DNA of 64,000 nt, from assembly GCA_004835665.1 (NCBI GenBank), contig RBKR01000016.1, positions 248,001-312,000 of the forward strand. Reading direction: 5' to 3'. Shown in pieces: positions 1 to 8,661 of this stretch. Source of the DNA: Phoma sp. XZ068. Lineage: Eukaryota > Ascomycota > Dothideomycetes > Pleosporales > Didymellaceae. Within the stretch, counting starts at the first letter, position 1. Each line of letters opens with the position of its first letter. Below the pieces are notes generated by a model. That model saw only the letters and a program-made list of their open reading frames with translations. It did no database searches and was not told the origin of the DNA. The translations under genes and the position numbers were made by a program.

Positions 1-344
1 ATCAGGTACCAAGTCCATACCAAACGCTCTGGCTGAGCGATATATGGTGAAGCGATGAAAAGTAGCATTCCTGTGGGCAAGCTGGCGGGGATGGAGAGGC
101 GCAAACCGCGGGCGAGGTTGGTGAGGAAGATGCAGAGTGCGCTTGAAGGTGAGATGTAGGGGAGGTTGTGGATGCCGTAGAGGATCAGACACTGCGAGGC
201 TGCAAGGAAGAGGATGAGAGCCAGGCTGCAGGATTCAATGAGGTTTTCATGACAGCTGATGAGGGCTTTGCGCTGTGCTGTCGGCCTTGGATTCGGTCTT
301 GTGAGAGGCAGGAGTGTTTTCTGCTCGACGATGTAGGTACTCAT
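1..344 (-). CDS. Partial gene (5' end) for an unknown membrane protein
   Basis: On the minus strand an ATG at 344-342 opens a frame of 114 codons that stays open to the left edge, so only the N-terminus is in the window. The protein begins MSTYIVEQKTLLPL. A hydrophobic stretch follows at about residues 39-58, with further hydrophobic stretches near 64-76 and 90-102, separated by a short basic segment (ARGLRLSIP). This looks like the start of a multi-span membrane protein. Codon use is GC-balanced and there is no internal stop. I do not recognise a family. The start is the first in-frame ATG; an upstream exon cannot be excluded. Confidence 0.5.
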   Translation of the reverse strand, partial: MSTYIVEQKTLLPLTRPNPRPTAQRKALISCHENLIESCSLALILFLAASQCLILYGIHNLPYISPSSALCIFLTNLARGLRLSIPASLPTGMLLFIASPYIAQPERLVWTWYL

Positions 345-1671
345 GATCGATTAAGGAGTTGGTATTCAATTTCGATTCCAACGTGCAAGAGAGAGGGAAG
401 TGAACAAGTCGACCTCTCTTTCTCAGAGACACATCGATGTTTGAGAATCTTACCGCTGCCGGCTGTCTCATGTTTGCGCCGGAACTGGACCATGTGCAAC
501 ATTGCCCTATGTGGCCACCCACTCACTATAGTCACTATTCTGTCGTGCTCAAGATGTTTCAGTTGTCATATCAACGAGACATTTTCTGCGACAACACCGC
601 GTACAGGTAAGTCAAAGGCACGCTGAATGTGTAGTGGTGTACTCTGGTGCTAGGGCCAGCTATGCTGCATGCCGAGATAACAAGCTGTACAGATAGCGTG
701 AATGAACATAGTGTGTAAGGCGAATTTACGACAGGCACGACGTTCGAGCTCTACTCTCCACAAACACTGCAAGCGGATCCGTGCAAAAGTCGTGGAGCTG
801 AGCCTCAAATGCTTGCTGACCCGAGAATGGCCCTCGATTGCCAAAAGCGGCAGCGCGCTAGCCTTGCGCGGTGGATTCGGAGTTGGTGTCGCCGGACATG
901 CCAAACACCTCACAGTGCATTCTCCTCCGGCAAGGCCTGAACTTCGCTGTCTTTTGTTGATAACGATGTTTTTTTTTATGAGTTGATATTCTGCCCAAGA
1001 TAGTGGAGCAGCAGCAATGCCTGATTACACCACCAGCACGCGAGTAATCTCCACTCATGAAAATGCAGGAAAAACACCGCCTCAAAAAAGCAAAGAGTGG
1101 TCAAGATCACGCGTGAATCATATCACATCTACTCGGGTTAACGGTTGTTCTTTCAAACTTGAAACCACGCCATGCTCGTCATTGTCTCTGCTTTGATGTT
1201 CTGTCAGCTAAGTCCAGCCGCACCGTAGCCATGTTCCTATCGCACTTTGCCCACACGGCGAAGTGTCGTCGTTTCATGATAGCCATGGGGTCAAGCGGAA
1301 GTCCGTTTTGGTCTGACAAACCCCACAGAATCTTGAAAGCCTAACAAAGCAACGACGGACCCGATGGTGGGTAAGCAAGCGACGAGCAGGGCAAAGCAGC
1401 GTGCCAGAAAATGTTTTCCCGAAAGGCAACAATGACCCGCATAGATATACTCAGGGTGCCCTTCAGCCAACGCCTGGTTGGTATTGCAAGACGTATCAAA
1501 GCAGACCTTTGTTGCGTGCTAGTCTCTACATTGTATCTTTGTCGAAGCTATACTGAATCTTTGTCGGATCGATTGGCTATACATAGCTCCCGCAAGCGTT
1601 CAGCAAGGGGTTATCTTCTTTCATCGTTGGTGGCGTAGAACGACAGGTGACGCGCAGCCACGGCGAACGCG
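345..1671. other. Intergenic region, no supported gene
   Basis: This 1.3 kb of ordinary composition separates the left-edge minus-strand gene from the plus-strand membrane protein gene. The open frames inside are short, have no recognisable protein features and conflict between strands. It probably holds the promoter of the left gene and the 5' region of the right one. I saw no tRNA, repeat or RIP signature. Confidence 0.5.
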
Positions 1672-2640
1672 ATGAACTCGATTGAGAGGGTGGTACATAT
1701 CGAAGGACGATCCACGTTGCACACGACTACGCATGATAGAGGAAATGATGGTGTTGTAAAGATCCAACAGGCAACCAATCCTCCATCGTCATCATCTCCC
1801 TTGCCCACACCACGTATACAACAGGCCACCATCTCGCAGTCGCAGCAGTTCACGATACCATCGGACACAATGTCGGTGAGTGAGGCGACGATGCCGGCAA
1901 CAATATCCGAGCCCGCGGCACCTTCACAGGAGAGACACGGTCTCTCATCCAAATCCATCGCTGGACTCGCCATGATCCCTGTGGCGGCGCTCCTCATCGC
2001 AGTTGCAATATTCACATACTTCTGGCTGCGCAAGCGTCGCAGACGATCTCCTATCATTCGCCACCTGGGTCCAGCACCCCGACCAGCAGTGCCAGAGAAA
2101 GACTTCGGTTCGCCAACCTGCTCGTTTGATTCCACGGCAAGCGGTGGGAAAGTACGCAGCATATCTGCGATGAGCACACCGGTCGTGCACAATGGCTGGA
2201 TTGCATCGCCACGCTTACAGACACGACCTTCGAATGACTCTGCGGTCCATCGCAATCCTTGGCATGATCAACTTCCGAAGATCTCGACAAATTCCACCCC
2301 AGCTGGCCTCCAAGTGCCTAAAGGAGCGATAGATGCGGGAAACGATAGCCCCATTGATCGCAGCAGTCCATTCAGGTTGAAGAGAGGCGATACGAAGAAG
2401 AGGAGTAGTTTGGATCCGGACGTTATGGGTGCCTGGCCCGTACCGCCACAGCCAGCAGCGCATCCAGCACCGTTGCAGCCGTCACATTCTGGAAAGACGT
2501 ACATGGAACGCAGGTCCATTAGTGCGGAGTATTTCGCGCAGGAAAGGGCCAGCCGTGATGCGCAAGGGACGCAAGAGTACTGGGAAGATATTAGGCTTGA
2601 GCTGGGTCCCGATCCGGGGCCAATCGTCAGGTCGCACTGA
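1672..2640 (+). CDS. Single-pass membrane protein with Ser/Thr/Pro-rich ectodomain
   Basis: This is a 322-residue open frame with GC-balanced codon use. Residues 1-90 are rich in Ser, Thr, Pro and Gln. Residues 95-119 form one strongly hydrophobic segment (AGLAMIPVAALLIAVAIF) followed at once by a basic stop-transfer cluster (RKRRRR, about 120-125). Residues 126-322 are a polar, Pro/Ser-rich, probably disordered cytoplasmic tail ending in an acidic stretch. The layout resembles fungal Mid2/WSC-like sensors and other hypothetical single-span proteins, but there is no WSC or cysteine-rich domain. No cleavable signal peptide is visible at the chosen ATG, so the real start may lie upstream across an intron or downstream (Met67). 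The membrane topology is inferred and the function unknown. It converges with BUD31. Confidence 0.6.
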   Translation: MNSIERVVHIEGRSTLHTTTHDRGNDGVVKIQQATNPPSSSSPLPTPRIQQATISQSQQFTIPSDTMSVSEATMPATISEPAAPSQERHGLSSKSIAGLAMIPVAALLIAVAIFTYFWLRKRRRRSPIIRHLGPAPRPAVPEKDFGSPTCSFDSTASGGKVRSISAMSTPVVHNGWIASPRLQTRPSNDSAVHRNPWHDQLPKISTNSTPAGLQVPKGAIDAGNDSPIDRSSPFRLKRGDTKKRSSLDPDVMGAWPVPPQPAAHPAPLQPSHSGKTYMERRSISAEYFAQERASRDAQGTQEYWEDIRLELGPDPGPIVRSH

Positions 2641-3120
2641 AGGAACAGTCTGGTGTGGCAGAACACGACAGACAGCAAAATCTGAAAGAGAGACTTGTGG
2701 ATATTGGATGCATGATTAGCGCGGTGTTTCGGTAGCAGCGGCATTTGCACGTTTTGGTATACCCTTGGGAGGCATTTTATGGATAGAGCGTGTTATATAT
2801 AAACTCTTCCACTTCTTGTATTGCGTCTGTAGATACGTTAACGACTGAAAATAAACTAATGACTGGTCCGACACACCCTCTGGAGTCGCTCGTGGTATGC
2901 GTATTCGGCTGACCACAAAGCCTGGCCGCTGCCTGGCATCCTGAGTGGCAGGAAGCTTGCCACACTGGATATCGTATGGGTATAATCGACGGAGCCGCCT
3001 TAAGATGTTGATTTGTGGCTGTGCGCAAATCGATCCCAAGGTGATCATTCCTGGTGTTGTAGGAAGTCGTATGGAGTCGTGCAATGCATTTATGCTGCAT
3101 AGCGGTTTCCGCCGCCTCCC
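2641..3120. other. Convergent 3' intergenic region
   Basis: These 480 bases lie between the stop of the membrane-protein gene (plus) and the stop of BUD31 (minus). They would hold both 3' untranslated regions. Minus-strand open frames here have no protein-like character, and I see no other gene. Confidence 0.5.
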
Positions 3121-3570
3121 TCAATCGCTCGAAGCACATCCTCTGCAGCCGCAGTTTACACACTGGATATCCTGATTCTCCTTCATCTGCTCCTTGGGCA
3201 CACGGCAGATGCATGTCGACCTGAAGTTTGTCTCCTTGGTCTGGATGCACCTCGTACAGCACAGTTTCTCATAACCCTGCTTCTTCCACTTGGCGATCAA
3301 CATCGCGTCCGCGTATCCGTTTTTGAGCAGGTAGTCATACAACTGCTTGCTGATGGCTTCTTTCTCGTAGTATAGGTCGTAGATGTACCGTGACCGCTGG
3401 TGGGTGATCTGGAAGATGGGCCATGTCATCTCGTACTTTTTCTTGCCCTCGTGCGATGCGTTTTCGGCGTCCTTCATCTTGTTTTGGAACTCGAGGAGTG
3501 TGTCTTCCAGGTCTTCGAAGCCATCTGGTGGCGCCTTCTTCGAGGCGCGGGCTGTGCGGACGGGCGGCAT
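3121..3570 (-). CDS. BUD31: Pre-mRNA splicing factor BUD31/G10 (Cwc14)
   Basis: This is a complete, intronless frame of 149 residues, the usual length of the G10 family (about 144-157). BUD31 is a small zinc-binding spliceosome component, associated with the activated spliceosome and the Prp19-related complex in the nucleus. Family hallmarks are easy to read: KKAPPDGFEDLEDTL near the N-terminus, the WPIFQITHQRSRYIYDLYY block (50-68), GYADAMLIAKWKKQGYEKLCC (85-105) and the C-terminal cysteine-rich region. The cysteines lie at 104, 105, 108, 120, 122, 137, 140, 142 and 145 and include CICRVPK and the terminal CGCRGC motif. All expected cysteines are present, so the gene looks functional. The ATG at 3570-3568 fits the family N-terminus. 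The gene is divergent from the NDUFA6 gene with about 250 bases between the starts. Identification is firm by family resemblance. Confidence 0.95.
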   Translation of the reverse strand: MPPVRTARASKKAPPDGFEDLEDTLLEFQNKMKDAENASHEGKKKYEMTWPIFQITHQRSRYIYDLYYEKEAISKQLYDYLLKNGYADAMLIAKWKKQGYEKLCCTRCIQTKETNFRSTCICRVPKEQMKENQDIQCVNCGCRGCASSD

Positions 3571-3823
3571 AGTGGTGCTTCTCGGTGGTTATAGCGTTGC
3601 GCAAGAATTTGCCACTCGTTTGAGAGTCTATTGAAGGTGTGTATGCGGTTTCGGTGAGGTATGATTGTTTGGCGTTTTCGCAAGGCATTCGCTCATGCAA
3701 CTTTCAGAAAGCGCCGCCGTCCGGAAAACCACGCTAGCGAAACGCCAAGCATTCACTCCACCGAGCCGCATCGTCACTCCAGAGCAAGCTCGGTGAACAC
3801 TCGAGCTCCGCAACACCGCCAAC
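3571..3823. promoter_or_regulatory. Shared upstream region of BUD31 and NDUFA6 genes
   Basis: These 253 bases separate the divergent ATGs of BUD31 (minus) and the complex I subunit gene (plus). The stretch must contain both 5' untranslated regions and probably a bidirectional promoter. I see no clear TATA box or named operator. The role is inferred from the arrangement. Confidence 0.45.
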
Positions 3824-4484
3824 ATGGTCATCAACCCTACCTACCTCGCCCAGCGCACGCGCTCATGTATGGACTACGCCTGATACAGCCATTGGGAGAT
3901 CTAGGTTGCTAACGCGGGCACAGCGGTCAACTGGGCCGATGCGAAGAAGAGGGTCATCCACAGCTACCGGGACTGGTTGCGATCGGTACGTCTGCCCCGC
4001 TCGAGACGCTCGAATTCTGGTACTTTGAGGAAGCTCGGAGCTACGTAGTGCGTGGGGAAGAAGTCGAAGTCTACAGAACGCAGGACGGAGCTACGGAGAC
4101 GGAGCGCAGTCGGCGACGACAGGACAAAGGCTGACTGAAGACAACAGGCCCCCGAGATTCAGACCATGTACTCACTCAACCTCCCTGTCTCCACGCTTCG
4201 GACCAAGATGCGCCAAGAATTCGAGCGGCACCGATACGTGAATCAAATGAAAACGGTCGACGTCCTACTGTTTAACAGTCACCAAGAGTTCCAGGAAACA
4301 CTGAACTTCTGGAAGCAGTTGTCGCACGTGCTCAAGTACTTCCGTGCAGAGGAGGAACCCAAGGCGAGGCTGCCAGGGAACTTCATCAGCGGTTTCTTGG
4401 AGGTAAGCAACCCTCTATTGGCTCTGCATTTGAGGCGACGCCCACCAGGACAAATGCTAATTTTGTATGTAGGGACGCAACTGA
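3824..4484 (+). CDS. NADH:ubiquinone oxidoreductase LYR subunit NDUFA6/B14 (four exons)
   Basis: Spliced gene with exons 3824-3866, 3924-3985, 4148-4402 and 4473-4484. The introns 3867-3923, 3986-4147 and 4403-4472 all have GT...AG ends and keep the frame; GCTAAC and GCTAAT branch-like sites stand before the first and third acceptors. The product is 123 residues, matching the roughly 14-15 kDa LYR-type accessory subunit of mitochondrial complex I (human NDUFA6, fungal 14.8-kDa subunit), which sits on the matrix arm and recruits acyl-carrier protein. Visible features are VNWADAKKRVIHSYRDWLRS (16-35), then APEIQTMYSL, a conserved arginine-rich helix (RTKMRQEFERHRYV), LNFWKQLSHVLKYF, and the short C-terminus FISGFLEGRN completed by exon 4. 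The LYR tripeptide reads SYR (28-30), a change of the first residue. The tiny last exon (three codons plus stop) is easy to miss. Divergent from BUD31 and convergent with RPC19. Confidence 0.9.
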
Positions 4485-4648
4485 TTGTGTGTCACATCCA
4501 GGGGCCGGGGGCGAAACAAGACAAAGAAAGCGTGTATATAGCTTTGTCACAATACCATTTCCTTTCTCGTGCGCCAATTCGTAGATGCAACCTGTGAACG
4601 CCTGCAATGCAACGGACCTTATCCAACCCCGCCTAAAACGTTGATACC

Positions 4649-5218
4649 CTACTGCTCCATCTGGTTGATGAACTGTTCCCTCGAAACAGTGAACTTCTCT
4701 GTAACAACATCGCACATGTTCATCAGATCCTCCAGGCCCTTCTCCAAGACTTGATATACGCTAACATTATCTGCAATGCTGTCAGACATGTGATCAGTGT
4801 ACTGCAAAGCGACGAGACTTACCGTAGGTCTGGATGCGCAGGTTCATTTTTGTTTCTGAAGGGTGAGGAATGGAGTAACCGCAGAACTCAACATCAGGGC
4901 TAAAGGGATCATCAGCGTGTGCTCTCAAACATATCCCGATACCTTCATGTTGGCGACTTCAAGACCCACTTTTTCATGATGATGTATCTCAGCGCATTGC
5001 CTAGCGTGTGGTCCTCGCCATCAAACTGGAATGAGGCAGCGCTTTCAGTCGCTCCTGCCAGCTGCCTAACGTTAGCACCACGGCCCCATCAAATAGATGC
5101 AGTCCCAACATACGACGCGGATCCTGTCGCGGTCTATGGACGCATCAATCTCTTCGCCGTGCTCAGATGCAGGGTCGATGATCTTAGGCGCAATCTTCTC
5201 TTCTGTGGCGGAGGGCAT
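4649..5218 (-). CDS. RPC19: RNA polymerases I and III subunit RPC19/AC19 (four exons)
   Basis: Spliced minus-strand gene: exons 5218-5114, 5061-4970, 4899-4823 and 4770-4649. The introns 5113-5062, 4969-4900 and 4822-4771 have GT...AG ends, and the second uses a GTGGGT donor. The exons sum to 396 bases, giving 131 residues, close to yeast AC19. AC19 pairs with AC40 as the alpha-like assembly platform shared by RNA polymerases I and III in the nucleus and nucleolus. The diagnostic alpha-like motif is plain: FDGEDHTLGNALRYIIMK followed across an intron by NPDVEFCGYSIPHPSE and then MNLRIQTYDNVSVYQVLEKG. The N-terminal 35 residues are acidic and variable, as in the family. The HTLGNALR and PDVEFCGYSIPHP blocks are split exactly at the second intron, which confirms the splice model. 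The start is divergent from HIS3. Confidence 0.93.
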
Positions 5219-5564
5219 TTTTGCTCGATTCCCTAGCTCTTTCTTTGACTTCTGGTGGCTTCTGGATTCGGTGATAACGACTGGAGCAGTTTGTGGTGAT
5301 ATGTGTACCTGAAAGCGTGACTTTGCGATATCAAAAGTTTTCCCTGCGCGCGTTTTTGGGTCGGCGAATCAGTGTTGGCTTACTTTTTTTCAGCCCTACG
5401 GCCGGGGCTAGCTTGTGACGTGGGTACGTGGGGTACGCCTCCGATCGCACCTCAACTTTTCTCGACTGCACGAACAGCCGCAATTGAACACCAACGTCAC
5501 TTTGCTACCCGATAAATTCACATACTACGCCATATCTAGGGTCATATTCTTCCAAACCGCCACA
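5219..5564. promoter_or_regulatory. Shared upstream region of RPC19 and HIS3
   Basis: These 346 bases lie between divergent ATGs. They contain a TGACGT half-site at 5416-5421 and an inverted copy, ACGTCA, at 5494-5499, both on the HIS3-proximal side. Such sites are bound by bZIP factors of the CRE/ATF type. The general amino-acid-control factor (Gcn4/CPC1) prefers TGACTCA, which I did not find here. The inverted pair is seen directly; its regulatory role is inferred. Confidence 0.4.
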
Positions 5565-6269
5565 ATGCCGCGCACCGCAGTCCTCAACCGCGACACCAAT
5601 GAGACCAAAATCCAAGTTTCCCTTAACCTCGATGGCGGCGAACTGCAAGCCTACGAACACTCGGACTTCTGGGCAGCTCTGGACAAGACGAACCTGAACG
5701 GCGAAGGCGAGAAGATCGAGAAGGACCATGCCACACAAAAGTCCAATAGCCAAGAGATCTCCGTCGACACCGGCATCGGCTTCCTTGACCACATGATTCA
5801 CGCGCTGGCCAAACACGCCGGCTGGTCCATCCGCATCAGGTGCAAGGGCGATCTGCACATCGACGACCACCACACCTCCGAAGACGCCTTCCTCGCGCTC
5901 GGCACCGCATTCAAGAACGCGCTGCAGGGCAGCACCGGCCTAGCGAGGTTCGGCCACGCATACGCACCCCTCGACGAAGCCCTGTCCCGCGCCGTCATCG
6001 ATCTGAGCAACAGGCCATACAGCATCATCGACCTGGGACTGAAGAGGGAGAAGATTGGCGATTTGAGCTGCGAGATGATTCCTCACTGCCTGCAGAGCTT
6101 TGCCCAGGCGAGTGGCACAACATTGCACGTGGATTGCTTGAGAGGAGACAACGACCACCACAGGGCTGAGAGTGCGTTCAAGGCGCTTGCAGTTGCTATC
6201 AGGCATGCGACAACGGTGGTCAAGCAGTGGGAGGGTGAGGTCAGGAGTACAAAGGGCGTGCTGTACTAA
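5565..6269 (+). CDS. HIS3: Imidazoleglycerol-phosphate dehydratase
   Basis: This 234-residue intronless enzyme catalyses the sixth step of histidine synthesis, dehydration of imidazole glycerol phosphate to imidazole acetol phosphate, with two manganese ions per active site. The metal-binding motifs are intact: GFLDHMIHALAKH (72-84), the first His-His motif DDHHTSED (100-107) and the second DNDHHRAESAFKAL (195-208). The intervening RPYSIIDLGL and the late QSFAQASGTTLHVDCLRG blocks also match the family. The N-terminal half contains a short hydrophilic insertion (about 42-62), common in fungal enzymes. I chose the ATG at 5565 because the protein then begins at the usual family start and the ATG has a purine-rich CCACA context; the open frame extends about 50 codons upstream without an ATG. 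Divergent from RPC19. No damage is seen. Confidence 0.95.
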   Translation: MPRTAVLNRDTNETKIQVSLNLDGGELQAYEHSDFWAALDKTNLNGEGEKIEKDHATQKSNSQEISVDTGIGFLDHMIHALAKHAGWSIRIRCKGDLHIDDHHTSEDAFLALGTAFKNALQGSTGLARFGHAYAPLDEALSRAVIDLSNRPYSIIDLGLKREKIGDLSCEMIPHCLQSFAQASGTTLHVDCLRGDNDHHRAESAFKALAVAIRHATTVVKQWEGEVRSTKGVLY

Positions 6270-6309
6270 GTACGATGAGACGATATGATGGACGGATTGT
6301 ATATGACAA

Positions 6310-6315
6310 AATAAA
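6310..6315 (+). terminator. Polyadenylation signal of HIS3
   Basis: AATAAA occurs 41 bases after the HIS3 stop codon in an AT-rich stretch, a plausible poly(A) signal for this gene. The motif is seen directly; its use is inferred. Confidence 0.4.
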
Positions 6316-6423
6316 GACACTTGAGCATCGCAAGATCTACCACATTCGTTGTTCGTCGAAATGATGATCTCAGGCACTGCCGATGGCCTCCCCTGTGACA
6401 ATTCTATATCATTGCCCGATCCG

Positions 6424-7714
6424 TCAATAAATTTGATCGATGCAGATATATATCAGCTTTAGCATCTCGTGCTCCAAGACGGGCTTGTCCTGCGCGTACA
6501 ACGGGTCGTGCTCCAGCTGGTGGACATATTCCTTCTCCGCTGCGCTGCGCTTCCCGGACCCGTACTCGCCCCACCACTCAAGGAAGCTTTGCTCTTTCTC
6601 TCGCTCAAAGTCTCTCATCCGCTCGAGCCTCTCGTCGTTCTCGGCGAAAAGCGTCTTGAAGGGCTCAGGCAGATCGTGGAATTTGTCATGTCTGGTTGCG
6701 ATCACATGGGTGGTGTATTCTTCAGGCTGGGCAAAGTGGACGTTGCAGTCTGGAGCTGCGCGCTGAACGGCTCGTGGAGGCCATCAAAGTGCAGCTTTTC
6801 CATAGCTGCCATGCGGTGGATTCGGATTGCTCGCTTTTGGTGATCGACCTCTATACCTCTGGTGTGATAATCCAAGAACGCTCCAACGGGCCCGCAGCAA
6901 CTTTTGTTCGGTGGGATGATATTTGGTTTACTGCGGCTTGAACATTTCTCCCATTCTTGACAGGCGTTGGTGGATGCGTCCCCTTTGGTAGTAATCAATT
7001 GCCACCGGACCCTGTTCATTCGGCGGTTTCTGGACCCATCGCCTTGAACCAAATCAACCGATACATTGATGCCTGGAGGGCACATCTGTCCCACCTTCTT
7101 GTAGATATCTGGCGGTAGCCGGCCATTATTGTAGTTAGATCGATCTTGATCATCGCCGAGGATGACATGTTTCACCCGAGGGAGGCGTTGCTGCACAGTC
7201 CGCCAGAAGTCCTGCATTCGTTCGTTCATACCCCCGTATGATGTGGCTATCGCGTCTTCCTCATTGCCTCTCCAGTGGTTTGAGCCCTCTTCATTCATCC
7301 AAGTCTTTGCCGTCATCCAAAAAAAAAGTCGACATAAAGCTGCTCTACACAGATCAGGAAGCCCATGTCGTACGTAGCATGACCAACGTGACCACCTGCC
7401 AGCAGTCATTTTGCTTCAACGTGATACCAAGCGTCTGTGTTTGAAAAGAACAGCTTCCTAGCTTCAGTACGAGTATGGCGCGATGTATGCATAAGTTGGA
7501 AGATAGTTGGCTGGTCACAGAAGTAAAGAACTCGAAGCCGTAGCTCTGTAGGCAACTGGGCATATTGAGGGAATGACGTCTCTGAACTTGTTGGATCTAG
7601 TGGATAGACATGGCGTGAAAAGGGAACTTGCAATTCCCCCTCACTAGTACTGGGAAGGTTGAGGTCGAGCGGTCCTTTCCAATTTCCTTTGGCAATGGCA
7701 CGATCGAAGACCAT
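6424..7714 (-). pseudogene. Broken F-box-like protein gene
   Basis: Read on the minus strand from an ATG at 7714-7712, the first 102 codons are coherent and contain an F-box-like helix pair, LPTELRLRVLYFCDQPTIFQ followed by LMHTSRHTRTEARKLFF (about residues 54-90). The frame stops at a TGA (7408-7406) exactly where the same frame resumes as LLAGGHVGHATYDMGF. About 27 codons later it breaks in a run of nine A/T pairs (7319-7327) and continues in another frame (DFWRTVQQRLPRVKHVILGDD ... GLHEPFSAQL). A second frameshift near 6745-6760 leads to HVIATRHDKFHDLPEPF and an intact charged C-terminus ending at 6424. One stop and two frameshifts, with no GT-AG introns to explain them, mark a pseudogene or assembly errors. 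F-box-like proteins of this layout are abundant in Dothideomycetes and probably act as substrate adaptors of SCF ubiquitin ligases. The family call is by pattern only. Confidence 0.7.
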
Positions 7715-8661
7715 GGTGATAGTTCTAGCAGCTGTGTAGACGGATGAGCTTGTGGATGAGGAAGATGTGATGGTACGCCCATGCAAAGAATACATACCTA
7801 GCTAAGTAGATACCTATCGATCGCACCATTGGACGTTTGATGGTCCGTGTCCGCTAGGCATCTTCAAGTCATCCGTGTTTTCGCATCTATGATGTCCCGG
7901 TCCTCTGCCGCGGAGTCCGTAAGAATCAGACCATTTCTTTTGTACCTAGATACTGTGAACCCTTTTCTCCGTTTCCACTCTTTTCATAGCTTTATTCTAT
8001 TCAGGTATTCACCACCTAAGTACATAGGTACATCCAGGCTTCGGCCTTGCGAGAGTCAATCCACAAGCGGATGTAGCCCTGAGGAGCGCTTCAAACCCAG
8101 CTACTAATTTGAGCAGTCAGAAAACACCCAAACAACTTTGTTAGATGTTGGGCAATTAGATGGGATGTAAGCTACATAGGTATATCATGAACTGGTTTCG
8201 TAGGTGCACCAGGCGAATTCGGCGTTGAAATTTTACTGGAAAACTGGAAATGGTTTTTCTTCGCGTATCTTGCGTTACATAAGGTGCTGTATTGAGCAAA
8301 CATCGACAGCCGCTTCCACACAAAATCACCTCGGCGAATCGAGTTGATGTTGTACGACGTGTACATGCATCGCCACCCAATGTCCCACTGCTGAGCGCGT
8401 ATAAGGCATCAATTAGCATTCGAAAGCAGATTCCGAATACCCGCAAAGGCAAGTACACAGCCAGTGCATTTCGAGCTGGGCGGGCAATGGCTTGCATGCC
8501 AATCGTGACATGCAGACGGTCCGTGGTAGCCTCGTTCATCCTGGTCCAGCCTCACACATGGCGAGCGCGCAACTATGTTTCTTTTCCTGGGCCTCTATGG
8601 TTATAAGCCATGAGGAAGGTGGATGAGGCTGTACAACCTCATCTCTTAGGACGCCTTCACC
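7715..8661. other. Intergenic region, no supported gene
   Basis: About 950 bases between the broken F-box-like gene and the broken gene at the isochore edge. Several short, variant copies of TAGGTA/TACCTA occur at 7790-7830 and 8015-8040. Open frames are short and without protein character, and no RNA gene is seen. Confidence 0.45.

Noticed and set aside
168..1638. Several short open frames on both strands in the first 1.6 kb
   Set aside because: They conflict between strands, lack ATG starts or protein-like composition, and show no family motif.
1611..2255. 214-codon minus-strand frame opposite the membrane protein gene
   Set aside because: It is antisense to a better frame with a clear transmembrane segment and stop-transfer signal; its composition follows from the complementary codons.
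2716..3262. Minus-strand frames of 122 and 161 codons next to BUD31
   Set aside because: They lie in the 3' region of BUD31 or overlap it in another frame, with no recognisable domain.
5415..5564. 50-codon upstream extension of HIS3
   Set aside because: It has no ATG, and the family N-terminus matches the ATG at 5565.
5505..6401. Minus-strand frames opposite HIS3
   Set aside because: They are shadows of the HIS3 coding sequence.
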